Both the position numbers and the translations under genes were made by a program. From the NCBI RefSeq assembly GCF_016862195.1, contig NZ_BOMM01000007.1, positions 1 to 42,729 on the forward strand: a DNA stretch of 42,729 nt, read 5' to 3'. The notes under the pieces were generated by a model. That model made no database searches, had not been told where the DNA came from, and saw only the letters and a list, made by a program, of their open reading frames with translations. The first letter of the stretch is position 1. Every line of letters starts with the position of its first letter. Source of the DNA: Paractinoplanes ferrugineus (GTDB taxonomy: Bacteria; Actinomycetota; Actinomycetes; Mycobacteriales; Micromonosporaceae). Shown here piece after piece: positions 1-7,727 of this stretch.

Positions 1-55
1 CGGCTGTGGCTGTGCGGCGGTGGTGGTGCGGCTGTGGCTGCGCGGCTGTGGTCGT

Positions 56-107
56 GCGGCCCGGTCGGGCGGCCCGGTCGGGCGGCCCGGTCGGGCGGCC
101 CGGTGGG
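56..107. repeat. Tandem repeat of a 13-base unit, four copies
   Basis: Three identical copies of GCGGCCCGGTCGG lie head to tail at 56-68, 69-81 and 82-94. A fourth copy at 95-107 has one change. The bases before it (1-55) are also repetitive, built from GCGGCTGTGGCTG-like words. No gene is visible across it. It looks like slippage-prone GC-rich non-coding DNA. Confidence 0.9.
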
Positions 108-174
108 GCGGTCGGGCGGTCGTGCGGCAGCGCGGGTGAGTGCTGTGCGGGGCCGTTAGTTCGGCAGGTCGTGG

Positions 175-426
175 CTAGTCGGGGCGCGCCCAGGAGACGA
201 AACGTTCGTAAAGGTCTGGCGGTGCTGGCTCGCCGCGGGCCTGTATGTCGCCGAGCGCGTCGTACATCTGCGCGGACAAGTAGATGGCCAGCACGGTAGG
301 AAAGGTCCGGAACTCCGCCAGCATGTTGGCCCGTGCGTTGGCGCAGGGCCACGGTCGACCGCAGACGCGGCAGTTCCAGGAGGGTCGATTGCAGAGGTGC
401 TCGGCGCTCTTGACCATGGTTGTCAT
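175..426 (-). CDS. Small conserved actinobacterial protein with a CxxC motif
   Basis: An 83-residue protein starting MTTMVKSAEHLC. It carries WNCRVCGRPWPC near residues 17-28, so three cysteines are closely spaced around a W-C-x-x-C-G-x-P-W-P-C motif that could bind a metal. The C-terminal half is helical and ends in LYERFVSWARPD. From memory, short proteins of this kind are common in Micromonosporaceae genomes and have no established function. The ATG at 426 is preferred over the upstream in-frame ATG at 522 because a GGGGAA stretch lies just before it and the extra N-terminal residues look like translated non-coding DNA. No neighbour suggests a pathway. Confidence 0.7.
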   Translation of the reverse strand: MTTMVKSAEHLCNRPSWNCRVCGRPWPCANARANMLAEFRTFPTVLAIYLSAQMYDALGDIQARGEPAPPDLYERFVSWARPD

Positions 427-2286
427 CGGTTCCCCATTCGCCCGCCGCCTCGGCTGCGCAAAACCTGGCCGCGGTAAGTCGTCAGTTGCAGTTAGCTCAC
501 GGCCCGAGTAGTTCAGCCGCATGAACCGCGGCGATCGACGGCCCCGCCAACCTTGCCGTCCGCTCGTGGACGCGGCAGGGCCGCCAGAGTCCAGCCGTCG
601 TTCGGCCCCCCAGCCGTATGCGTTGCCCCGCCACGTGCTTGGCCGTCCTCGCCCCGTCGCATACTCCGCTGCGGTGTGGACCGGGCCCCGATCGAAGGCG
701 GCTATCGCCCTCCGGCCCGAGGAGGATCTCTGCCATCGGCCCGAGCTCTACCCCTCCTCCGGCCAGAGGTGGAGCGTCGCCTCGGTCGGCTTCACCGACG
801 TAGGCAGTTCACCGCGCCGAGGCAGTGGACGGCTGGTCTCACCTCGCCTGAGATCGCCTCCAGTCCCCTGCGAGTTGAGTGGTTCGTCCATGGCTCGGCG
901 TATCGAGAAGCGGTTGGCCGCAGTGAGCCTCGTCAAAGCGGGCTGTGCTTGCCGAGGCAGGTGGTTCGTCTCAGTTCGTCGTGCCGGGGAGTGGCTGGCC
1001 TCGAAAAGCCGATTTGCCGGCACGGCGCTCGCGAGCCGGGTGCTCGCCCAGGGTGGCCTTCGTTTGTGGTGATCCTGCTCGCCTCGGGTGGCCTTCGCTC
1101 GAAGTCAGTCCGCTGCTCCGGCTCGCTTCCGAGCTCGAAGTGGCGCCTCTTCCCGGTTCGCCGTGCCGAGGTGAGCGGCCTGCTCGAGCTTTGTGCGCGG
1201 GACGGTTGGCCTCGCCGAGGTGAGTTGGCTTGCGGGGCATGGTGATCGCCTCGGTTCGTCCTCGCTCGGGCGCCTGTGGAGCTGAGCGGTTCGTCATGCG
1301 CCGGGGCGACTGCGCTCAGTCTGCCTCGTCGGAATGGGCCTGGGAGTCGTACTGAGGTGAGCTGTGCGCCGTGTCGGCGTGGGCTTGCCCGGGCTAGGGC
1401 GACCGGTGGACTGCCTCGGCTCGCTGAGTTGCCACGGGCTTGCGATGCCTTTTGTGGGTCAGCGGTGTGGCTGTGGGTGGCGCGCTTCGAGAGTAGGCAG
1501 CGGCTCCTTTCAGTGAACTCACTTGCTCGGCCGAGCGGTCGAGTCCGGCCGGCTCCTGAGCAATATGCGAGGGGGTCGGCGGGCCGGGGCTGCGTCCTGG
1601 CCCGGCTAGGGGCCAGGACGCAGTTGTACCCCCCAGTGCCGGGCCGTGGCGGCTGACCCGGTGGCTGTGTCCGCGAGGGGTGGTCGGTGGGGGCGCGATG
1701 CATGGGCTTATCGGCGGGTCAGATTTATGTGGTGGTAGGCGATCGGTGGACGTGCGGGACGATCGCGCCGGGCCCCGTCCGCGTCGGCTCGCGAGCTTTG
1801 CGGGCCGAGTTGGCCGACGCGTTCGCCTGCCTCTTTGGAACTGGGGGTGGTCGGGCCTGTGTGGTCGGGGGCGGCCCCGAGCCCTGTGCCGGGGCAGGGA
1901 ATGGGGCCGGGGCCGCCCTTCGCGCCATGCCGGCCGGCAGGGACGGCGTTGGCGCTGGGAATTGGTGACCGGGGGAGGGGTGACGGGGGAACTGGTGACG
2001 GGGGGAGGGGCGGGAGGGGGAAGGCTCGGAAGACGGCGAAGCCGCAATAGGTGGGGAACGGGACCGTCGCCAGATATTGGGCGTATGTCGGGAGGGCGCG
2101 CCGCACGCTTGTCGGCTGCGGGGGTGGCGGCGGGAACGGGCGGGGCTTCGTGGGCAGGGCCCGATCAACGCAAGGCGAGGTCAGGCCGCAACTGCATCGG
2201 CGCCACAGGGTGCGCCAGTCGCGTCTGTGCGCTGGTGTCTGGGGGACCGGACGAGCGGTCTGACGACGCCTAGTCATGGGACCAGT
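427..2286. other. Long GC-rich stretch with no recognisable gene
   Basis: About 1.9 kb in which open frames exist on both strands only because stop codons are rare in GC-rich DNA. Their translations are Arg/Pro/Gly-rich and match no family I know. Between about 830 and 1440 there are loose interspersed repeats, such as variants of GAGCTGAGCGGTTCGTC (near 877, 957 and 1276), GCCGAGGTGAG (near 1165 and 1213) and GGGTGGCCTTCG (near 1051 and 1086). This could be decayed coding DNA, an untranslated RNA region or neutral sequence. A G-run cluster at 1971-2020 is listed separately. Confidence 0.6.
1971..2020 (+). other. G-run cluster, potential G-quadruplex
   Basis: The plus strand has GGGGGAGGGG at 1971-1980, GGGGG at 1985-1989, then GGGGGGAGGGG, CGGG and AGGGGG at 2000-2020. 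The last part alone gives four runs of at least three G with single-base loops, the classic pattern for a stable G-quadruplex. The 15-base word around GGTGACGGGGG also recurs within the stretch. It lies about 270 bases before the excisionase-like gene. Folding is inferred only from the pattern. Confidence 0.6.
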
Positions 2287-2340
2287 ATAGGTGACATGCG
2301 ACTAGCTGTCTCCTATCAACTTGATGATTGACTAATAGTC
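2287..2340. promoter_or_regulatory. Cluster of three palindromes, likely operator region
   Basis: There are three symmetrical elements in 54 bases. First, ATAGGTGACA (2287-2296) and TGTCTCCTAT (2307-2316) form an inverted repeat with nine of ten positions matching and a 10-base spacer. Second, ATCAACTTGAT (2315-2325) is a perfect palindrome around one base. Third, GACTAATAGTC (2330-2340) is another perfect one. The stretch is much richer in A+T than its surroundings and sits directly before a small DNA-binding gene starting at 2361. Autoregulation is a natural guess. TTGACT at 2328-2333 resembles a -35 box. Confidence 0.6.
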
Positions 2341-2360
2341 TCACGCCTACGGTCGATCAT

Positions 2361-2570
2361 GTGGCAGTGAAACCGATCCGGCTCATGGGCGCGCACGAGA
2401 TCCGCATCCGCTTGGGTGGGGTCAGCCGGCAGCGTGCGTACCAGATCACCAGCCGAGCCGACTTCCCCAAACCGCTTGCCGATTTGGCGCAGGGCAAGGT
2501 GTGGTTGACCGACGACGTCGAGGCGTGGATGAAGGTCCACCGCCGCGACCTGGACGATTCCGAGGACTGA
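2361..2570 (+). CDS. Excisionase/AlpA-like helix-turn-helix protein
   Basis: A protein of about 69 residues, starting (V/M)AVKPIRLMGAHEIRIRLGG. Residues 9-35 (MGAHEIRIRLGGVSRQRAYQITSRADF) match the layout of small MerR/excisionase/AlpA-type winged-helix proteins: a first helix, a GVSRQRAYQI recognition helix, then P-x-P and a WLTDDVEAWM wing and final helix. Such proteins bind DNA and act in phage excision or as small transcription regulators. The GTG at 2361 is chosen; GTG 2367 and TTG 2328 are also in frame. No clear ribosome site precedes any of them, so a short-leader or leaderless transcript is possible. No integrase is visible nearby, so a mobile-element role is not supported. Confidence 0.75.
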   Translation: MAVKPIRLMGAHEIRIRLGGVSRQRAYQITSRADFPKPLADLAQGKVWLTDDVEAWMKVHRRDLDDSED

Positions 2571-2612
2571 TCCGCCGAGCGCCGGCGGGTGGCGCCCGGG
2601 AGTCCCGGAGGC

Positions 2613-3947
2613 TCACGGTGCTGTCTCCCGGCCCACCGAGCCCACGGGCGAAGCAGCGGCTGTCGAGTCGGGCCCGGGCGAGTCGGGCCCGGGCGAGTCG
2701 GGTCGGGGCGAGACGGGTTCGGGAGCGTCAGGGGTGGGCGGGTCAGGGGCGGGCCTCGGGTCAGCGGGCGGCCGGGGCAGGGCGAAACCGTCCTCGCGGC
2801 GTTCCACCAGGCCGGACAGCTCCAGCAACGACAGGCGGCGTAACACCGTGCGCAGGGCCAGGCCGGCGCGGGCCGACAGCTCCTCGGGTGTGGCCGTTCG
2901 CCGGGACGGCACGGCCTCGAGCACGAGAGCCGATTCCTCGTCGAGGCTGTCGCGGCGGCGTTCGGGGCCGCGGGGCGTCTCGGCGTAGTACTCGCCGATC
3001 GGGCCGACCGTCTCCAGCACGTGGGACAGGCCGGTCACCAAGGTCGCTTCGGGGTGGGCGCGCGCCAACTCGTGGCAGCCGACCGACATGGCCGACGTCA
3101 CCGGACCCGGCACGATCATCGCGGGCCGCTGGAGTGCGAACACCCGGTTCATCGTCTGAATGGCGCCGCTGCGGGCGGCCGCCTCGACCAGGACCGTTCC
3201 GGCGGTGGCGGCCGCGATCACCCGGTTGCGGATGAGGAATCGGTGTTTGAGTGGCTCGGCCGACGGCGGCCACTCGCTGATGAGCAGCCCGGTCTCGGCG
3301 ATCTGCTCGAACATCGCGGCGTTGCCGGCCGGATAGGGCCGGTCGACCCCGCACGCGAGCACCGCCACGGTGGGCCCACCGGCGGCGAGGGCGCCTCGGT
3401 GGGCGGCGGCGTCGATACCGAACGCGCCGCCGGACACCACCGTCCAGTTGTGCTCGGCCAGGCCGTACGCGATATCGCCGGTCACCTGTTTGCCGTAGCC
3501 GGTGGCCGCTCGTGCGCCGACGATCGAGACCGAGCGGTCGAGTGTCGGGCCCAGCGGCAGTGCCCCGCGGATCCAGATGCAGAGCGGCGGCCGGACGTCC
3601 TGGTTCACCTTCCCGGGTGTATCGAGCTCGAGGATCGACAGCGAATCGACCCGGCTCGGCCATTCGTCGTCGGCGGGCACCACGATGCGAGCGCCGAGTC
3701 GCGCGGCCCGTTCCAGGGTCGCCTCGGCCATCCGGTGCGGGTCGAAGTCCCCCATGCGGGACAACACCGACGCCTGCACGGCTCCGTCCGGGAAGTAGCC
3801 CTTCATCAACCGGTCGACGGTTTCCGGCGCCCCGTAGGACTGCACCATCGACCAGACCATCCGGTTGCCGGGCTCGGCGAGCCAGGTGAGCGCCACCCGA
3901 GCGGCCCGGTCGGCTTCACTGCCCGGTGCGCTATTCGGCGTACTCAT
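2613..3947 (-). CDS. dprA: DNA processing protein DprA
   Basis: This 444-residue protein of the DprA/Smf family binds single-stranded DNA and loads RecA during uptake of DNA. Visible family motifs are SIVGARAATGYG (about residue 140), SGGAFGIDAAAH (about 167), LLISEWPP, RFLIRNRVIAA and GCHELARAHPEA, all in the Rossmann-like core. A winged-helix-like segment follows near residues 340-400 (TPEELSARAGLALRTVLRRLSLLELSGLVERR). The last ~45 residues are a Pro/Asp/Ser-rich low-complexity tail encoded by short DNA repeats, which makes the protein longer than usual. The ATG at 3947 lies inside the end of comM, overlapping it by 17 bases, so the two are probably translationally coupled. Natural competence is not established for this group, so its role here may be in recombination. 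Confidence 0.95.
   Translation of the reverse strand: MSTPNSAPGSEADRAARVALTWLAEPGNRMVWSMVQSYGAPETVDRLMKGYFPDGAVQASVLSRMGDFDPHRMAEATLERAARLGARIVVPADDEWPSRVDSLSILELDTPGKVNQDVRPPLCIWIRGALPLGPTLDRSVSIVGARAATGYGKQVTGDIAYGLAEHNWTVVSGGAFGIDAAAHRGALAAGGPTVAVLACGVDRPYPAGNAAMFEQIAETGLLISEWPPSAEPLKHRFLIRNRVIAAATAGTVLVEAAARSGAIQTMNRVFALQRPAMIVPGPVTSAMSVGCHELARAHPEATLVTGLSHVLETVGPIGEYYAETPRGPERRRDSLDEESALVLEAVPSRRTATPEELSARAGLALRTVLRRLSLLELSGLVERREDGFALPRPPADPRPAPDPPTPDAPEPVSPRPDSPGPDSPGPDSTAAASPVGSVGRETAP
2665..2702. repeat. 15-base direct repeat inside the dprA tail
   Basis: GAGTCGGGCCCGGGC occurs at 2665-2679 and again at 2680-2694, followed by a partial third copy. On the minus strand it encodes the SPGPD-type repeats near the DprA C-terminus. 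Copy number may vary between strains by slippage. Confidence 0.85.
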
Positions 3948-5463
3948 GGGACTCTCCCATCCGTAGTTGGATCGCCTCGGTGACCTCGGCCCGGCCCGGC
4001 CGGTCGAGGCCGTCGAGGTCGGCGATGGTCCACGCCAGGCGCATGACGCGGTCGAAGCCGCGGGCTGACAGCAGGCCGCGGTCGAGCGCCGCGCGCAGGT
4101 CGGCGGTGTCGGCCGGGGGCAGGCTCCAGGGCGGGCGGCGCAGCACCGAGCCGGGCACCTCGGCGTTTACCAGCCAGCCGCTGCTCCGCCAGCGGGCGGC
4201 GGCGGCGGCCCGGGCTCGAGCGACACGCGAGGCCACCTCGGCCGACGGGGTGACCGGTGTGCCGGTGGCCACCAGTTGTGCGGCTCGTACGGGATGCAGC
4301 GAGATGCGGATGTCGATCCGGTCGAGCAGCGGGCCGGACAGCTTGGCCCGGTAGCGACGCCGAACCAGGGGTGGGCAGGTGCACGCGTGGTCCCCGGCCG
4401 GGGAAGCGCACGGGCAGGGGTTGGCCGCGGCCACGAGTTGGACCCGAGCCGGGAACTCGGTGGTGCCGCGTACCCGGCTGAGCACGATCCGCCCGGTCTC
4501 GAGCGGCTGCCGCAGAGCCTGCAGGGTGGCCGGGGCGATCTCGGCGACCTCGTCGAGGAAGAGAACGCCGCGGTGGGCGAGCGAGAGCGCGCCGGGCCGG
4601 GCCAGCCCGCTACCACCGCCGATCAGTGCGGCCGTGGACGCGGAGTGATGCGGTGCCTGGAACGGCGGCCGGCGGATCAGCCGCCCGCTCGGGGGTAGCA
4701 CGCCGGCGATCGACTGGAGGGCGGTGACCTCCAGCGAAGCGGCGTCGTCGAGCTCGGGGAGGATCGACGGCAGGCGCTCGGCGAGCATCGTCTTGCCCGC
4801 GCCCGGCGGCCCGAACAGGGCCAGGTGGTGACCACCGGCCGCAGCCACCTCGAGGCCGTATCGGCCGAGTTCCTGACCGGCCACGTCGGCGAGGTCGAGG
4901 GTGGGGGTGGGGGCGAACGGTTCCGGCGGCGGCGGATCGAGCAGTACGGCGTCGCCGCGGGCGAAACGGGCGAGGCGGCGCAGTGAGTCGACCGCGAGCA
5001 CGGACACCCCGGGCACCACACCGGCCTCGCACGCGTTGGCCAGCGGGACGATGACCTCGGTGATCCCGGCCCGGACCGCGGCCGCGACCATCGGCAGGAC
5101 GCCCCGGACGGGCCGGACCGCGCCGTCCAGGCCCAACTCGCCGAGCACGACCACGCCCTCCAGCTGCTTGGCCGGCAGTGAACCCGCACTCGCGAGCAAT
5201 GCCGCGGCCATCGCCAGGTCGAAGCCGCTGCCCTGTTTGGGCAGCGCGGCGGGAAGCAGGTTGATCGTCATCCGGCGGTTGGGCCACGTCTCGCCGGAGT
5301 TGACCACGGCGGCTCGCACCCGGTCGCGGGCCTCGTTGAGCGCGGCGTCGGGCAGGCCGGTGAGTGTGACGGCGGGCAGGCCCTGCGCGAGGTCGGCCTC
5401 CACCTCCACGAGATGGCCGGTCACCCCGACCAGGCCGACGCAGAGGACTCGTGCGTAGCTCAT
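3931..5463 (-). CDS. comM: Magnesium-chelatase-like AAA+ ATPase (ComM/YifB family)
   Basis: This 510-residue protein starts MSYARVLCVGLVGVTGHLVEV. The N-terminal ~180 residues form the ChlI-like domain (GLPDAALNEARDRVRAAVVNSG). A Walker A, GPPGAGKT, lies near residue 219, a Walker B, GVLFLDEVAE, near 287, followed by sensor segments and a C-terminal Mg-chelatase-like region. A cysteine group (CPCASPAGDHACTC) lies between the ATPase core and the C-terminal part, as is usual in this family. ComM of other bacteria is a helicase that aids branch migration during integration of incoming DNA. The start ATG shares one base with the yraN stop (TGATG), and its end overlaps dprA, so the three genes form one operon. 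Confidence 0.95.
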   Translation of the reverse strand: MSYARVLCVGLVGVTGHLVEVEADLAQGLPAVTLTGLPDAALNEARDRVRAAVVNSGETWPNRRMTINLLPAALPKQGSGFDLAMAAALLASAGSLPAKQLEGVVVLGELGLDGAVRPVRGVLPMVAAAVRAGITEVIVPLANACEAGVVPGVSVLAVDSLRRLARFARGDAVLLDPPPPEPFAPTPTLDLADVAGQELGRYGLEVAAAGGHHLALFGPPGAGKTMLAERLPSILPELDDAASLEVTALQSIAGVLPPSGRLIRRPPFQAPHHSASTAALIGGGSGLARPGALSLAHRGVLFLDEVAEIAPATLQALRQPLETGRIVLSRVRGTTEFPARVQLVAAANPCPCASPAGDHACTCPPLVRRRYRAKLSGPLLDRIDIRISLHPVRAAQLVATGTPVTPSAEVASRVARARAAAAARWRSSGWLVNAEVPGSVLRRPPWSLPPADTADLRAALDRGLLSARGFDRVMRLAWTIADLDGLDRPGRAEVTEAIQLRMGESHEYAE

Positions 5464-5822
5464 CAGAACGCCGCGCGGATGTGCGCGACCCGGGTGGCGC
5501 CGCGCGGCTGGGGGAACACCTCGACGACGTCGAAGCGGATGTCTCGGGGGTGCAGGCCGGTCTCGAGGAGCCAGTGCCCGGCCAGCTCGCGCAGTTTGCG
5601 CACCTTGCGATGGCCGACCGCCTCGGCGGGAGTGCCGAACGCGGTGCCGCGCCTCGTCTTCACCTCGCAGAAGACGATGTCGTCGCCGTCGCGCAGGACG
5701 AGGTCGACCTCGCCCGCGGAGCACCGCCAGTTGCGGTGGAGGATCACTAGTCCCTGCTCTTGCAGGTGTTGCGCGGCGACCCGTTCGCCGTACGCACCGA
5801 CCGCCTGTCGTTCCGTCGTCAT
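5463..5822 (-). CDS. yraN: YraN family (UPF0102) nuclease-fold protein
   Basis: This 119-residue protein belongs to the UPF0102/YraN family, which has a restriction-endonuclease-like fold. The core motif is visible as GEVDLVLRDGDDIVFCEVKTRRG (about residues 37-59). The D, E and K in E-V-D...E-V-K are the usual PD-(D/E)xK catalytic set. G-x-x-GE at residues 9-13 (GAYGERVA) is the conserved N-terminal helix. Function in vivo is not established. It is the first gene of the yraN-comM-dprA group, a very common actinobacterial order that links it to DNA processing. The start ATG at 5822 has only a weak ribosome site. Confidence 0.92.
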   Translation of the reverse strand: MTTERQAVGAYGERVAAQHLQEQGLVILHRNWRCSAGEVDLVLRDGDDIVFCEVKTRRGTAFGTPAEAVGHRKVRKLRELAGHWLLETGLHPRDIRFDVVEVFPQPRGATRVAHIRAAF

Positions 5823-5967
5823 GGCAGTGAACCGTGGCCCGTTCGGGGCGGCCGCGCTACGGCGATTGTGGACAGTGCGTAACTGTGGAAAACCTCTGCG
5901 TAGCTGCGCTGATCTGTTATGTCTTCCCGGTGGCGTACGTGACGGCGGTCACCTAGCGTTCGAGATC
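5823..5967. promoter_or_regulatory. Divergent intergenic region with two DnaA-box-like 9-mers
   Basis: This 145-base region separates yraN (minus) from a membrane protein gene (plus). TGTGGACAG at 5867-5875 and TGTGGAAAA at 5884-5892 are each one base away from the complement of an actinobacterial DnaA box. They lie 17 bases apart start to start. TGTTAT near 5915 could be a -10 element for the plus-strand gene. All of this is weak pattern evidence. Confidence 0.3.
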
Positions 5968-6543
5968 GTGGAGGGACACCGCTACGCCGACGACGAGCCC
6001 AGCTGGTATCCGGGCCAAGGCCAGTACGCCCGATCGACCGACCCGGGGACGACGGGCTCGCATGCCCGGCCGTCCGGCGCGTTCCGGCTGCCCGAGCAGC
6101 GCCCGGCCGTGGCCCCGCCGGCCAATCCGTACGCCTTGGCCGACCCGCTCACGACCACGGGAAGTCATGCGAGGTCGCCACGCGGACCGGAATATCCGAC
6201 GATCCGCCCCGTCGACGAGCCGGTGCAGCCGGAGCCGAGGGCCAAGGAGGTGGTCTACCGATCCCGCCGCCCGATATCGGTATTCGTGCTGGGTTTCGTC
6301 ACGATAGTCCTTGCCGTCCCGGTAATCCGCCTGCTGATCGACGAAGGCTTCCGAGGCAACCCCGCTCCCGCCGGCATCGTCCCGGCGGTCCTGCTGACGC
6401 TCGGCTTCACGCTCACCGCCGTCGGCCTGTTCGGCCTTGCGAAGGGCGGCACGATCGAACGCGAGGCCTGGTGGCGCCCGCCGACGGCGTACCTGCCAAT
6501 GGGTTTGATCTTGCTGGTGGCCGCCGGCCTGGCGGTTGCCTGA
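5968..6543 (+). CDS. Small membrane protein with proline-rich N-terminus
   Basis: This 191-residue protein of unknown function has a hydrophilic N-terminal half of about 95 residues, rich in Pro, Gly, Ser and Tyr. The phrase TTGSHAR occurs twice in it (TGSHARPSG and TTTGSHARSPRG). Three hydrophobic segments follow: PISVFVLGFVTIVLAVPVI, IVPAVLLTLGFTLTAVGLF and a final TAYLPMGLILLVAAGLAVA at the very C-terminus. The GTG at 5968 is chosen because the reading frame upstream overlaps yraN antisense and looks non-coding; no strong ribosome site is visible. It lies just before the rpsB leader. The loop between the second and third segments (KGGTIEREAWWRPP) is likely on one face of the membrane. I do not recognise a named family. 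Confidence 0.75.
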   Translation: MEGHRYADDEPSWYPGQGQYARSTDPGTTGSHARPSGAFRLPEQRPAVAPPANPYALADPLTTTGSHARSPRGPEYPTIRPVDEPVQPEPRAKEVVYRSRRPISVFVLGFVTIVLAVPVIRLLIDEGFRGNPAPAGIVPAVLLTLGFTLTAVGLFGLAKGGTIEREAWWRPPTAYLPMGLILLVAAGLAVA

Positions 6544-6761
6544 GGCACTCGGAGTAACAAAACGGCTTGGCGTATGCTTGTCCCCGGCGACCGCCCTGCG
6601 CGGTCGACCTCGCGTGCCCTCTGTCAGGTCTCTTAACGGACCGACAGCGACGGCCCTCCCTGGTCCCGATCTTCTCGGGTCCGACTGTGGCCGGCGACCG
6701 GGCGCCAGGACGCCCACCGCCGGTGGGCGTGCCAACCAGGGAAAACAAGGAGCAATCAACC
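6544..6761 (+). promoter_or_regulatory. rpsB leader with three stem-loops
   Basis: A 218-base leader precedes rpsB. TATGCT at 6573-6578 is a plausible -10 element. Three hairpins follow: CTGTC(A)GGTC with GACCGACAG (6621-6647, one bulged A), CCCGA with TCGGG (6665-6679), and ACGCCCACC with GGTGGGCGT (6710-6730, perfect 9-base-pair stem with a 3-base loop). The ribosome site AAGGAG is at 6747-6752. Ribosomal protein genes are often autoregulated through such leaders, so feedback by S2 is a reasonable inference, not shown. Confidence 0.5.
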
Positions 6762-7694
6762 ATGGCCGTCGTGACCATGCGTCAGCTGCTGGAAAGCGGT
6801 GTCCACTTCGGGCACCAGACCCGGCGCTGGAACCCGAAGATGAAGCGCTTCATCTTCACTGAGCGTAACGGCATCTACATCATCGACCTGCGCCAGACGC
6901 TCGACTACATCGAGAAGGCCTACGCCTACGTCCGGGACACCGTCGCCGAGGGTGGTCACATCCTCTTCGTCGGCACCAAGAAGCAGGCGCAGGAGGCCAT
7001 CGCCGAGCAGGCGACCCGGGTCGGCCAGCCGTTCGTGAACCACCGTTGGCTGGGCGGCATGCTCACCAACTTCCAGACGGTTTACAAGCGTCTGCAGCGC
7101 ATGAAGGAGCTCGAGGCTCTGGGTGACCTGAGCGGCACCGCCGCCGGTTACACCAAGAAGGAGACCCTCCAGCTCTTCCGCGAGAAGACCAAGCTCACCA
7201 AGACCCTCGGTGGTCTGCGGGACATGACCAAGACGCCGTCGGCGATCTGGGTCGTGGACACCAAGAAGGAGCACATCGCCGTCGACGAGGCCCGCAAGCT
7301 GGGCATCCCGGTCATCGCGGTGCTCGACACCAACTGCGACCCGGACGAGGTCGACTTCCCGATCCCGGGCAACGACGACGCGATCCGCTCGGCCGAGCTG
7401 CTGACCAGGGTCATCGCCGCCGCCGTCGCGGACGGTCTGATCAAGCGCTCCGGCCGTAACCGCAACGACGCCGACGCCAAGCCCGAGGCGGGCACCGTCG
7501 CCGCCGGCGAGCCGCTGCCCGAGTGGGAGCGCGACCTCTACGAGGGCGCCGAGAAGAAGGCCGCCGACGCCGAGCCGGTCGCCGTCGCTGCCGAGGCCGC
7601 CCCGGTCACGGTCGAGACCGCCGAGGCCACCCCGGTCGCCGACGAGGTCGTGGCGGGCGCTGCCGAGCTTCCCGCGCCGGTCGCTGCCGAGTAA
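6762..7694 (+). CDS. rpsB: 30S ribosomal protein S2
   Basis: The sequence [32 protein letters not shown] is the classic S2 N-terminus, and [36 protein letters not shown] is the conserved core. S2 sits on the solvent side of the small subunit and is needed to recruit S1 in bacteria that have it. The protein has 310 residues, longer than the roughly 240-280 typical of S2. The extra length is an acidic, Ala/Val/Glu-rich C-terminal tail from about residue 245, of a kind seen in actinobacteria. Start ATG 6762 follows AAGGAG with good spacing; the frame is open further upstream but that part is leader. tsf follows after 33 bases, the near-universal rpsB-tsf pair. Confidence 0.98.
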   Translation: MAVVTMRQLLESGVHFGHQTRRWNPKMKRFIFTERNGIYIIDLRQTLDYIEKAYAYVRDTVAEGGHILFVGTKKQAQEAIAEQATRVGQPFVNHRWLGGMLTNFQTVYKRLQRMKELEALGDLSGTAAGYTKKETLQLFREKTKLTKTLGGLRDMTKTPSAIWVVDTKKEHIAVDEARKLGIPVIAVLDTNCDPDEVDFPIPGNDDAIRSAELLTRVIAAAVADGLIKRSGRNRNDADAKPEAGTVAAGEPLPEWERDLYEGAEKKAADAEPVAVAAEAAPVTVETAEATPVADEVVAGAAELPAPVAAE

Positions 7695-7727
7695 GAACCT
7701 CGCCAGACACGACATCGAGAGAGAGTC

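Noticed and set aside
521..1703. Long open frames on both strands in the left region
   Set aside because: Translations are Arg/Pro/Ser-rich without any domain. Stop codons are scarce at this GC content, so open length is not evidence of coding.
1687..1968. 93-codon frame starting MGARCMGLSAGQIYVVVGDRW
   Set aside because: The first half looks slightly protein-like, but the rest is Gly/Ala-rich noise running into the G-run cluster, and there is no recognisable family.
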